From contig JBJXGN010000171.1 in NCBI GenBank assembly GCA_046160585.1, forward strand, positions 14,036 through 78,035: a stretch of 64,000 nucleotides of DNA, in the 5' to 3' direction. This DNA comes from JABFXX01 sp046160585 (lineage in GTDB: Bacteria > Myxococcota_A > Polyangia > Haliangiales > Haliangiaceae). How positions within the stretch are numbered: the stretch's first letter is position 1; every line of letters starts with the position of its first letter. A program made the translations under genes and the position numbers. A model generated the notes under the pieces. It ran no database searches. It saw only the letters and a program-made list of their open reading frames with translations, and was not told where the DNA came from. This document shows positions 35,088-43,138 of the stretch, piece by piece.

Positions 35088-37304
35088 GTGAGGGTCGTCG
35101 CTGCAGCGCTCGTGTTCGTCGCATGTGGAGACAACGTCTTCGAGCCGCCGCAGTTGCCCGAGGAGACGGACACCGTCTCGCGTGTGGATCCGCGCATCGG
35201 TACGGGTGGTCTTGGCTTCGGTCATGGCAGCTGCTTCGTCGGCGCGACGATGCCGCACGGGCTCGTGAAGCTCGGGCCCGACACGAACGGCCCGTTCGGC
35301 ACCGTTAGCTTCTTGCACTACTCGGGCTACTTCGCCGAGGACGATCGCATCCAGGGCTTCTCGCATCTGCACCTGCACGGCACGGGTGCGACCGACTACG
35401 GCGTACTCAGCGTGATGCCGGTGCTCGCGTTCGATCCGACGAAGCTCACGGTCCAAAAGAACGAGGCGCGCTTCGCGAAGGAGGACGAACACGCGAGCGC
35501 CGGTCGCTACGAGGTCACGCTCGCGAACGGCATCGGCGTGACGCTGACCGCGACGGAGCGCGCCGGCGTGCATCGCTACACCGGTGCGGGAGCGATTCTC
35601 CTCGATCTCGGCAAGGTGCTGTCCGGAGGTGAGATCGACGCCGCGTCGCTTACCGTCGACGCAGGCGCGAACGAGATCAGCGGCCAGCTCCATCACATGG
35701 GCGGCATGTCCGACGGCTTCGGCGGCTACACCGTCTACTTCGTCGCGCGGACGAGCGCGTCATGGACCGCACATCGCGTGTGGTCGGCGGGTAACGCGCC
35801 ATCAAACGCGACGACGGCCGCGGGCACGGACGTCGGGGTGGCGATCGACGTCGGCGATGACATTTCTCTCGCGGTCGCGGTGTCGCTCGTGTCGCTCGAG
35901 GGCGCGCGTGCGAACTTCGCGGCGGAGGTTCCCGCGATCGATGTCGACGTCGTCGCGACCGAGGCGCGGGCCGCGTGGGCCGCGCTGCTCGATCGGGTGC
36001 TCGTCACCGGCGGCACCGAGGTCGAACGGCGCATCTTCTACACGTCGCTGTATCACGCGTACCTGATGCCGACGCTGATCGGCGACGCCGATGGCACGTA
36101 TCGCCTCGCGGGAATGCCAACACCCGTCGTCGCGACGGGCTACCGCCAGATGAGCGACCTGTCGCTGTGGGACACGTACCGCACCGTCGGTCCGCTCTAC
36201 GCGTGGCTCGCGCCCGAGAGCGCGCGCGATCAGTCGCGATCGCTCGTCGGGTTCGGCGAGGGCATCGGTGTCTATCCGCGCTGGGCGATCGCGACAGGCG
36301 AGAGTGGGGTGATGCTCGGGTCGAGCGCCGAGATCATCATCGCCGACGCCGTGAAGCGCGGCGTTCCCGATCACGGCGGGGAGCGCTCGTGGGACTGGCT
36401 GCGCGCCGCGGCGATGGACACGGTCGCGCCACGCGGCACGCGCGAGGCGGTGCAGGAGTACCTGACGCTTCACTACGTGCCCAACACGCGCGGACGCTCG
36501 GCGTCGACGACGACCGAATATTCGCACGACGACTTCGCGCTCGCGCAGCTCGCGGATGCACTCGGTCACACCGCGGAGCGCGACGCGCTGATGGAGCGAC
36601 GCAAGGGCTGGCGCAAGTTGTACGACCCGCGCGTCGGCTTCCTGCGCGGCAAGAACATCGACGGCACGTTTCCGACGACGCCGTTCGATCCGCTCGCGAT
36701 GAGCGAGGAGTTTGCCGAGGCGAACGCGTGGCACTCGCTGTGGATGGCGGGTGCGCACGACGCGGACGGACTCGCGGAGATCCTCGGTGGTCACGCCGCC
36801 GCGATCGCGAAGCTCGAGGAGTTCTTCACCAACGCGAAGCTCGATTGGGATACGGCCGACGAGAGTGCCGTGAACTTCCCGCGCCCGTACTACTGGCACG
36901 GCAACGAGCCCGACATCAACGCGCCGTTTTTGTTCACGCAGCTCGGCAAGCGTGAGCTGTCGGACAAGTGGCAGCGCTGGGTCGCAGATACGCAGTATAG
37001 CGATCAGCCAAGCGGCGTCGCGGGCAACGACGACGGCGGGACGCTCGGTGCGTGGTACGTGCTTCAGGCGCTCGGCGTGTATCCGATCCCGGGGAGCGAT
37101 CGCTGGATCATCGCGTCACCTCGGTTCCCGCAGGCGCGTGTGCGCGTCGGTGGCAAGGAGCTCGTCATCACCGCCGAGGGTGTGAGCGAGCGCGCGATGA
37201 TCGTCTCGTCGGTCGAGCTCGACGGCGCCGCCATCGACGCGGCGGAGCTCACGCACGCGCAGCTCGCAAATGCATCGACGCTGCGCTTCGTGATGAGCGA
37301 GTGA
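35088..37304 (+). CDS. GH92-family alpha-mannosidase lipoprotein
   Basis: A 738-residue glycoside hydrolase family 92 protein. The N-terminus is a short lipoprotein signal (ALVFVAC). The N-domain begins VDPRIGTGGLGFGHGSCFVGATMPHGLVKLGPDT, and the catalytic (alpha/alpha)6 domain contains DLSLWDTYRTVGPL, SHDDFALAQLADALG and GNDDGGTLGAWYVLQALGVYPIPG, all GH92 signatures. Family members are calcium-dependent exo-mannosidases acting on N-glycan or fungal mannan. A predatory or saprophytic organism could use it on eukaryotic glycans. The start is GTG 35088. Confidence 0.93.
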   Translation: MRVVAAALVFVACGDNVFEPPQLPEETDTVSRVDPRIGTGGLGFGHGSCFVGATMPHGLVKLGPDTNGPFGTVSFLHYSGYFAEDDRIQGFSHLHLHGTGATDYGVLSVMPVLAFDPTKLTVQKNEARFAKEDEHASAGRYEVTLANGIGVTLTATERAGVHRYTGAGAILLDLGKVLSGGEIDAASLTVDAGANEISGQLHHMGGMSDGFGGYTVYFVARTSASWTAHRVWSAGNAPSNATTAAGTDVGVAIDVGDDISLAVAVSLVSLEGARANFAAEVPAIDVDVVATEARAAWAALLDRVLVTGGTEVERRIFYTSLYHAYLMPTLIGDADGTYRLAGMPTPVVATGYRQMSDLSLWDTYRTVGPLYAWLAPESARDQSRSLVGFGEGIGVYPRWAIATGESGVMLGSSAEIIIADAVKRGVPDHGGERSWDWLRAAAMDTVAPRGTREAVQEYLTLHYVPNTRGRSASTTTEYSHDDFALAQLADALGHTAERDALMERRKGWRKLYDPRVGFLRGKNIDGTFPTTPFDPLAMSEEFAEANAWHSLWMAGAHDADGLAEILGGHAAAIAKLEEFFTNAKLDWDTADESAVNFPRPYYWHGNEPDINAPFLFTQLGKRELSDKWQRWVADTQYSDQPSGVAGNDDGGTLGAWYVLQALGVYPIPGSDRWIIASPRFPQARVRVGGKELVITAEGVSERAMIVSSVELDGAAIDAAELTHAQLANASTLRFVMSE

Positions 37305-37305
37305 G

Positions 37306-37743
37306 CTAGTTGCAGCCGCCGCCGTTGCAGCTCTGCGCGCAGCGAGTGCTCTGATCGCACGACAGGTTGCAGTTGCCGCCGTTGCAGACGACGTTGCAGA
37401 TGGCGCCGTCCGCGCACGCCGTGCTGCAGTTGCCGCCGTTGCAACCGATGTTCGCCGTCGCGCCGTCGTTCGCCGCGATGTTGCAGTTGCCGCCGTCGCA
37501 GCTGACGTTGCACGTCGCGCCGTCGTTGCACGTGAACGAGCAGTTGCCCTCCGGGCAGACCCAGTTGCACTGCTGTCCGTCGGTGCAGACACTGCCACCC
37601 CCAGTAGACGGAGGTCCTGGTGGACCTCCGTGGTCGGGACCTTCGTGGGCAGGCGGTGGACTACCCGCGTACATCGGAGGTGGAGCAGACGCGACGCATG
37701 CGACGAGCGCGAGTAGGGAGGACAGAAAGCAAAGCTTCGACAT
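37306..37743 (-). CDS. Cysteine/asparagine-rich repeat lipoprotein
   Basis: A 145-residue lipoprotein. The start at ATG 37743 (GAGGG before it) gives MSKLCFLSSLLALVAC. A Pro-rich linker is followed from about residue 52 by short repeats of the form CNxxCxGGNCxxxxxDGAxC, with a Cys about every four to five residues. Such a regular array probably folds as a disulfide-laced beta-helix. It is convergent with the mannosidase gene, one base apart. No function is recognised. Confidence 0.7.
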   Translation of the reverse strand: MSKLCFLSSLLALVACVASAPPPMYAGSPPPAHEGPDHGGPPGPPSTGGGSVCTDGQQCNWVCPEGNCSFTCNDGATCNVSCDGGNCNIAANDGATANIGCNGGNCSTACADGAICNVVCNGGNCNLSCDQSTRCAQSCNGGGCN

Positions 37744-37924
37744 GGGTCCCTCGGGGTCTTCGGCGGCCACGGTAGCAGGAGCCATCACCGTGATGTTCGG
37801 TTTACGCCAGTCTAGCTCCGCATCCGACATCAGCCCGACATCACGACATCGATCGATCGTCAGCCTTGCCGCTGCGACGCTCCGCCACATAGCTGGGTGT
37901 CTTCGAGTGCGCATCTACTACCGC

Positions 37925-38155
37925 ATGCCGATTTTCACGCCCGCGCAGAGCGACTTCACCGTCGCTCGCGAGCCGCCGGCCTCCGTCGTCGAGCTCCCCG
38001 AAGAAGCAAAGGTCGTGGAGCTGCCGAAGGCGGAGCTACTCACGAACGAGGCGAGCGCTCGCTCGGTCAAGTGGGTCTACATCTTCACGGCGGTCGTGTT
38101 GTTCGCGCTGGTGGTGCTCACGGTGGTCGGTCCGCACATCCCGGCGGGCGAGTAG
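37925..38155 (+). CDS. Small single-pass membrane protein
   Basis: A 76-residue protein with an acidic cytosolic part (SVVELPEEAKVVELPKAEL) and one transmembrane helix (VYIFTAVVLFALVVLTVVG) near the C-terminus. There is no signal peptide and no known domain. The frame is open upstream to 37367 but that part lies over the previous gene. It is a weak gene prediction supported by its membrane segment and the exact convergence with the following hydrolase. Confidence 0.5.
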   Translation: MPIFTPAQSDFTVAREPPASVVELPEEAKVVELPKAELLTNEASARSVKWVYIFTAVVLFALVVLTVVGPHIPAGE

Positions 38156-38791
38156 TCACAACCCGAGGAAGCGATCCGACTCCACGAGGATGCGCGGCAG
38201 GCTCGCGATCAGCTTGTGACCGTCGTCGAGCTCGATCAGCTCCACGTTGTCGCGCCCGCGCGCGAACCGACGGACGTGTTCGATCGGAACCGTCTCGTCC
38301 TTCGTTCCGGCGATGATCAGCATCGGCACGCGCACGTCGGGTGCGCCTTCGGCCTCGACGGCGATCGCGTCCTCCATGAAGCCGTAGTCGACGCGGGCCA
38401 TCTGCTTCGTCGTGTAGTCCATGTACTCGCGGAAGCCCGTTTCGCGCCACGTCTCGAGCGCCGGGCCGAGCATGTCGCGCCACCGCGCGATCAGGTCGAA
38501 CGCGGGCGCGAGCAGCACGAGCTTCTCGATGCGTGGATCATTCGCGGCGACACGCGCAGCCGTGAGCGCACCGAGCGAGCTGCCGAACACGATCGCGGTG
38601 TCAACGGGAGCGCCGAGTGCAGCTTGGGCCGTCGTGATCATCTGCGAGAGACGCAAGTGCTCGAACGACGGGACGCGGAGGTTCAACCGCTCGATCGCGA
38701 TGCCCTTCGGGGCGTAGTGCTCGGCGAACGCGACCCCTTTGTAGGAGCTCGGCCCCGACGCGAAGCCATGAAGATAGAGGTAGCGCTTCAT
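38156..38791 (-). CDS. Alpha/beta-hydrolase (YqiA-like esterase)
   Basis: A 211-residue hydrolase. It starts MKRYLYLHGFASGPSSYKG with the oxyanion-side HGF, the nucleophile elbow GSSLG (S72), the acid in AGTKDETVP and the histidine in DDGHK. Length and layout match small YqiA/UPF0227-like serine esterases. It is transcribed away from the ADP-ribosylglycohydrolase gene, with only 23 bases between the two start codons and a palindrome inside that gap. Confidence 0.85.
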   Translation of the reverse strand: MKRYLYLHGFASGPSSYKGVAFAEHYAPKGIAIERLNLRVPSFEHLRLSQMITTAQAALGAPVDTAIVFGSSLGALTAARVAANDPRIEKLVLLAPAFDLIARWRDMLGPALETWRETGFREYMDYTTKQMARVDYGFMEDAIAVEAEGAPDVRVPMLIIAGTKDETVPIEHVRRFARGRDNVELIELDDGHKLIASLPRILVESDRFLGL

Positions 38792-38796
38792 GAGGT

Positions 38797-38815
38797 TAGT
38801 GTTATATTGACACTA
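38797..38815. promoter_or_regulatory. TAGTGT-N7-ACACTA operator between two divergent genes
   Basis: A perfect 6-bp inverted repeat with a 7-base centre fills the 23-base gap between the divergent hydrolase and ADP-ribosylglycohydrolase genes. The centre holds TATATT, a good -10 for the + gene, whose ATG begins on the last base of the repeat. That mRNA would therefore start at or beside its start codon. The repeat looks like a repressor site. The spacing recalls operators of NAD/ADP-ribose regulators, but I cannot name the protein. Confidence 0.55.
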
Positions 38816-39753
38816 TGACTGCGATGTCCGCGATCGACAGGGCGAAGGTAGCTCTCGAAGGGCTCTCTGTCGCGGATGCGTTCGGCGAACAACTGCTGCA
38901 CGCCGGACCGCACACGCGCGCTGTCATGCTGAACGATCGCGCGGTGCCCGAGGGCCGGAAGTGGATGTGGACCGACGACACGATCATGTCGGTGTCGATC
39001 GTCGAGAACCTCGCTGTGCACGGCGGCATCGAGTGCGCGTCGCTCGCGAAGGCGTTCGGCAATCGCTACAACGGGGATGCCGGCCGCGGCTACGGTCGCG
39101 GTGCGCACCAGGTGCTCGACGCGATCTGGCACGGGCTGCCGTACGAGGCAGCCGCGCGTCTCTTGTTCGACGGTCAGGGCTCGATGGGCAACGGCGGTGG
39201 CATGCGCTCGGCTCCGATCGGCGCGTACTTCATGGACGACCTCGACGCCGTCGTCGAGCACGCGCGTCGTTCGGCCGCGCCGACCCACGCGCATCCCGAG
39301 GGCATCGCGGGTGCGATCGCGGTCGCCGTCGCGGCAGCGCGCGTGTTCGCCGGCGAGCGCGATCCGCGTGCGCTCCTCGAGGCAGTCATCGAGCGAACGC
39401 CGGCGGGCGAGACGCGTTCGCGCCTCGTCCGCGCGATCCCGATGCTCGGCACGAGCGTCGCCGATCCACGCGATCCATCGGCGACCGTGATCGCCGGTCG
39501 CGCGGAACCGCTCACGGTCGCGACCGAGCTCGGCAATGGCGCGCAGGTGATCTCGGCGGATACGATCCCGTTTGCGGTGTGGTGCGCCGCGACACACCTC
39601 GACGACTACTCGGGTGCGCTCTGGGCGTGCGGTGATGTCGGTGGTGACATCGACACGACGTGCGCGATCGTTGGAGGAATCATCGTCGGCGCCGTGGGGC
39701 TCGACGGAATCCCCACCCCGTGGCGGAATTCGCGCGAAGCCTTGCCTGCCTGA
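38815..39753 (+). CDS. ADP-ribosylglycohydrolase (DraG/ARH family)
   Basis: A 312-residue enzyme of the ADP-ribosylglycohydrolase family. The metal-binding motif WTDDT is at residues 52-56 and the second site GDVGGDIDTTCAIVGG is near the C-terminus, both intact. The family removes ADP-ribose from proteins, DNA or small molecules using two divalent metal ions. No ADP-ribosyltransferase partner is visible in the window. Expression is probably controlled by the palindrome overlapping its start. Confidence 0.92.
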   Translation: MTAMSAIDRAKVALEGLSVADAFGEQLLHAGPHTRAVMLNDRAVPEGRKWMWTDDTIMSVSIVENLAVHGGIECASLAKAFGNRYNGDAGRGYGRGAHQVLDAIWHGLPYEAAARLLFDGQGSMGNGGGMRSAPIGAYFMDDLDAVVEHARRSAAPTHAHPEGIAGAIAVAVAAARVFAGERDPRALLEAVIERTPAGETRSRLVRAIPMLGTSVADPRDPSATVIAGRAEPLTVATELGNGAQVISADTIPFAVWCAATHLDDYSGALWACGDVGGDIDTTCAIVGGIIVGAVGLDGIPTPWRNSREALPA

Positions 39754-39765
39754 TAAGCTGGCCTG

Positions 39766-40359
39766 GTGACTTCGCGGTTCACATCGCTCGTGGTGGTCGC
39801 CTCGAGCGTCGCGTTGTGGGCGTGCGAGTCGAAGGACCCGGCGTGCGGCGAAGTGTCGATGCACGTCGGCAGGCTGTTCGGTCCACCCGACAACTACACG
39901 AACGAGATCGAGGGCGCGATCCTCGGTCGCTGCATCAACGACGAGTGGAGCGCCGAGGTCCGGCGGTGTCTGCGCAGCACGACGGCGCTCGACGATCCGA
40001 AGAACTGCAAGGCGAAGCTGACCGTCACGCAGCGCGCCGCGCTCGACAAGGATCTCGCGGCCATCGAGGAGCGCGAAGCGGGTCGCGTCTTGCCGCAGCC
40101 GTGCCTCGATCTCGAGGTCCAAATCGCCATCGCGATGTCATGCGAGGTGATTCCACAGGCCGAGCGCGATCGGATCCAGAAGCAGTTCAAGCTCACGAAG
40201 ACGACGTGGGCCAAGGTCGACAACAAGGCGCTCCTCGCACCGACGTGCGGCGCCGCGATCGCCGCACTCAGGCAAGCGACGCACGAGTGTCGTCCCGGCG
40301 GATCGTCACGCAAGCCACCTCCTGCACCGAGCACGCCCCCTGCACCGAGCACCCCGTAG
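39766..40359 (+). CDS. Small secreted Cys-containing lipoprotein, first of a tandem pair
   Basis: A 197-residue protein starting at GTG 39766 with a signal ending at a lipobox-like LWAC. It shares with the next gene the pattern CxxxxWxxEVRxCLxxxxxLxxxxxCxxxL followed by helical segments, with six or more conserved cysteines in total. The C-terminus is a Pro/Ser/Thr tail. I do not recognise the family. Pairing and similarity suggest gene duplication. Confidence 0.6.
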   Translation: MTSRFTSLVVVASSVALWACESKDPACGEVSMHVGRLFGPPDNYTNEIEGAILGRCINDEWSAEVRRCLRSTTALDDPKNCKAKLTVTQRAALDKDLAAIEEREAGRVLPQPCLDLEVQIAIAMSCEVIPQAERDRIQKQFKLTKTTWAKVDNKALLAPTCGAAIAALRQATHECRPGGSSRKPPPAPSTPPAPSTP

Positions 40360-40380
40360 CCAGCCGCGCTACGATGCGGC

Positions 40381-40845
40381 ATGCGCGTTTCTTTGGTGAT
40401 CGTTCTCGTCGCGGCGTGTGGCGGTGGCGGCGTGAAGGACATCAAGGACACACCGCCGCCTGCGGCCGCGGAGACGTGCCGCACGGCGGGCACCAAGTTG
40501 ATCGAGCTGGTCGTCGCGGGACAGGATCCGGCGCCACCCGACGAGGCCGTCAACAAGCTGATCACGCTCGTCGAGAAGCGCTGCAACACCGATGGCTGGA
40601 AGCAAGACGCGCGGAGCTGTTTCTCGAAGGTGAAATCCGTCGAGGAGGCCGACGTCTGCACGAAGACGCTCTCGAACCAGGAGCTCGCAAACCTGTCCAA
40701 CGACATGAAGCCGCCCGCCGGAGATGCGACCGGGGCCGCGCCGCCGCCCAGCGGGGCCGCCGAGGGTGGCAGCGGCCGGACCCGTGGTGCGGAAGACAAG
40801 AAGGGTAACGGCGCGTCCGCGGACCCGTGCGACGGCGGCGAATAG
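40381..40845 (+). CDS. Small secreted Cys-containing lipoprotein, second of the pair
   Basis: A 154-residue lipoprotein (MRVSLVIVLVAACGGGG). The core from about residue 33 has CRTAGTKL..., then KRCNTDGWKQDARSCFSKVKSVEEADVCTKTL, matching the C...W...C...C layout of the preceding gene. The C-terminal 45 residues are a Gly/Ala/Pro-rich low-complexity tail. Function is unknown. Confidence 0.6.
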   Translation: MRVSLVIVLVAACGGGGVKDIKDTPPPAAAETCRTAGTKLIELVVAGQDPAPPDEAVNKLITLVEKRCNTDGWKQDARSCFSKVKSVEEADVCTKTLSNQELANLSNDMKPPAGDATGAAPPPSGAAEGGSGRTRGAEDKKGNGASADPCDGGE

Positions 40846-40899
40846 CCCGCACACGATAGATCTTCGGCCGACCGCGGCAGGCGTGCTACCCGTAGGCCC

Positions 40900-43059
40900 G
40901 TGGTCGCTGTCGCCAAACCGCTGTTTTCGTACCGCCCGTACTGGGCGCGGCGATTCGGCGTGGCGCCAATACTACCGACCACGCGCGCCGAGATGGACGC
41001 GCTCGGCTGGGACTCGTGCGATGTCGTGCTCGTAACGGGTGACGCCTACGTCGATCACCCGAGCTTTGGCATGGCGCTGATCGGCCGCCTGCTCGAGTCG
41101 CACGGCTTTCGCGTCGGCATCCTCGACCAGCCGGACTGGCGCAGCGCCGAGGCGTTCCGCGCGCTCGGCAAGCCGAATCTGTTCTGGGGTGTGACCGCGG
41201 GGAACATGGACTCGATGGTCAATCGCTACACGAGCGATCGAAAGATCCGCCGTGACGACGCATATTCTCCGGACGCCGCGGCAGGGCTGCGTCCGGATCG
41301 CAGCGTCATCGTCTACGCGCAGCGCTGTCGCGAAGCGTTCGGCGACGTGCCGCTCGTGATCGGCGGTATCGAGGCCAGCCTGCGCCGCATCGCGCACTAT
41401 GACTACTGGAGTGACAAGGTCCGGCGCTCGGTCCTCGTGGATTCGCACGCGGACCTGCTCGTGTACGGCAACGGCGAGCGCGCAGTCGTCGAGATCGCGC
41501 ATCGCCTCGCGACGAAGACGCCGATCACCGAGATCCGCGATCTGCGCGGCACTGCGTTCATCGCGCCGGCGCACGACTTCGTCGAGCTCGACTCGACCAC
41601 GCTCGACGCGCCTGGAAAGATCGATCCGAGACCCGATCCGTACGCGATGGAAGAGGAGCGGAAGGACGCAGCGTGTTCGACCGGCGAGGGGCCGGCGCCC
41701 ACTGCGTCCGACGGTGCGAAGCTGATCCAGCTGCGGCCGCGCAAGGTGGATCGCGCGAGGCAGGTGATCCGCATGCCGAGCTTCGAGGCGGTCAACGCGG
41801 ATCCGATCCTGTACGCGCACGCATCGCGCATCCTCCACCTCGAGAGCAACCCGGGAAACGCGCGCTCGCTGGTGCAGCGACACGGCATCGGGCCGAAGGC
41901 GCAGGACGTGTGGATCAATCCGCCGCCGCTGCCGCTCACGACCGCCGAGATGGACGCGCTGTACGAGCTGCCGTACTCCCGCCTCCCGCACCCGAAGCAT
42001 CAGCCGACGAAGCTCCCGGCGTACGAGATGATCAAGTTCAGCGTGACGATCCTGCGCGGTTGCTTCGGCGGGTGCTCGTTCTGCTCGATCACCGAGCACG
42101 AAGGACGCATCATCCAGAGCCGCTCGGAGAAGTCGATTCTCGGCGAGATCGAGCGCATCCGCGATCAGACGCCGGGCTTCACGGGGAACATCTCGGACCT
42201 CGGCGGCCCGACGGCGAACATGTACCGCCTCGCGTGCAAGAGCCGCGACATCGAGAGCGCGTGTCGCAAGCCGTCGTGCGTGTTCCCGGACATCTGTGAC
42301 AACCTCGGCACGGATCACGGCCCGCTCGTCGCGCTGTATCGCAAAGCGCGCGCGATCCCGGGCATCAAGCGCATCTTCATCGCGAGCGGCGTGCGCTACG
42401 ACCTCGCTGTGCGCTCGCCCGAGTGGATCAAGGAGCTCGCACAGCACCACACCGGCGGCTATCTGAAGATCGCGCCGGAGCACACCGAGGACGGGCCGCT
42501 CCGGCACATGATGAAGCCCGGTATCGGCACGTATGATCGGTTCAAGGAGCTGTTCGATCGCTACACCAAAGAGGCGGGCAAGGAGCAGTACCTGATCCCG
42601 TACTTCATCGCGGCGCACCCCGGCACCACTGACGAGGACATGCTGAACCTCGCGCTGTGGCTCAAGGCGAACAAGTTCCGCCCGGATCAGGTGCAGGCGT
42701 TCCTGCCGTCGCCGATGGCGAGCGCGACTGCGATGTATCACACCGGGTTCAATCCGCTACGCTCGCTCAAGGCAGGCGAGCGCGTGCACGTCGTGAAGGA
42801 TCTCGAGCGCCGCCGACTCCACAAGGCGTTCCTTCGCTATCACGATCCGAACAACTGGCCGGTCCTTCGCGAGGCGCTGCGCCGGATGGGGCGCGCGGAT
42901 CTGATCGGCAGCGGTAAGGCCGCGCTCGTGCCGGCGTGGCAACCCGCGGGAACGGGCGACGAGCGGGAGGGGCGGCGAGGGCGAATCCAACCCGGTGTCG
43001 CACTCACACAACACACGGGCCTCCCGCCGCGACACGCCAAGCCGCACAAGAAGCGCTGA
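40900..43059 (+). CDS. ygiQ: YgiQ-family radical SAM protein
   Basis: A 719-residue radical SAM protein. The N-terminal YgiQ domain contains DVVLVTGDAYVDHPSFG and VIGGIEASLRRIAHYDYW, both characteristic. The radical SAM cluster motif is CFGGCSFCS near residue 388 (CxxxCxxC). The C-terminal DUF3362-type region follows. YgiQ enzymes are widespread, but their substrate is still unassigned. The start is GTG 40900. The tail after about residue 680 is basic and variable. Confidence 0.93.
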   Translation: MVAVAKPLFSYRPYWARRFGVAPILPTTRAEMDALGWDSCDVVLVTGDAYVDHPSFGMALIGRLLESHGFRVGILDQPDWRSAEAFRALGKPNLFWGVTAGNMDSMVNRYTSDRKIRRDDAYSPDAAAGLRPDRSVIVYAQRCREAFGDVPLVIGGIEASLRRIAHYDYWSDKVRRSVLVDSHADLLVYGNGERAVVEIAHRLATKTPITEIRDLRGTAFIAPAHDFVELDSTTLDAPGKIDPRPDPYAMEEERKDAACSTGEGPAPTASDGAKLIQLRPRKVDRARQVIRMPSFEAVNADPILYAHASRILHLESNPGNARSLVQRHGIGPKAQDVWINPPPLPLTTAEMDALYELPYSRLPHPKHQPTKLPAYEMIKFSVTILRGCFGGCSFCSITEHEGRIIQSRSEKSILGEIERIRDQTPGFTGNISDLGGPTANMYRLACKSRDIESACRKPSCVFPDICDNLGTDHGPLVALYRKARAIPGIKRIFIASGVRYDLAVRSPEWIKELAQHHTGGYLKIAPEHTEDGPLRHMMKPGIGTYDRFKELFDRYTKEAGKEQYLIPYFIAAHPGTTDEDMLNLALWLKANKFRPDQVQAFLPSPMASATAMYHTGFNPLRSLKAGERVHVVKDLERRRLHKAFLRYHDPNNWPVLREALRRMGRADLIGSGKAALVPAWQPAGTGDEREGRRGRIQPGVALTQHTGLPPRHAKPHKKR

Positions 43060-43138
43060 GCAGCTACCGGAGGTCGTCGACAACTACACCGACCCCTTTT
43101 GTGGTCGAGACGCCCCGCGCTACTCTTGGCACTGCTCC

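Noticed and set aside
38797..38815. Naming the palindrome as an NrtR site.
   Set aside because: The resemblance is from memory of the general form only; no regulator gene is present in the window to support it.
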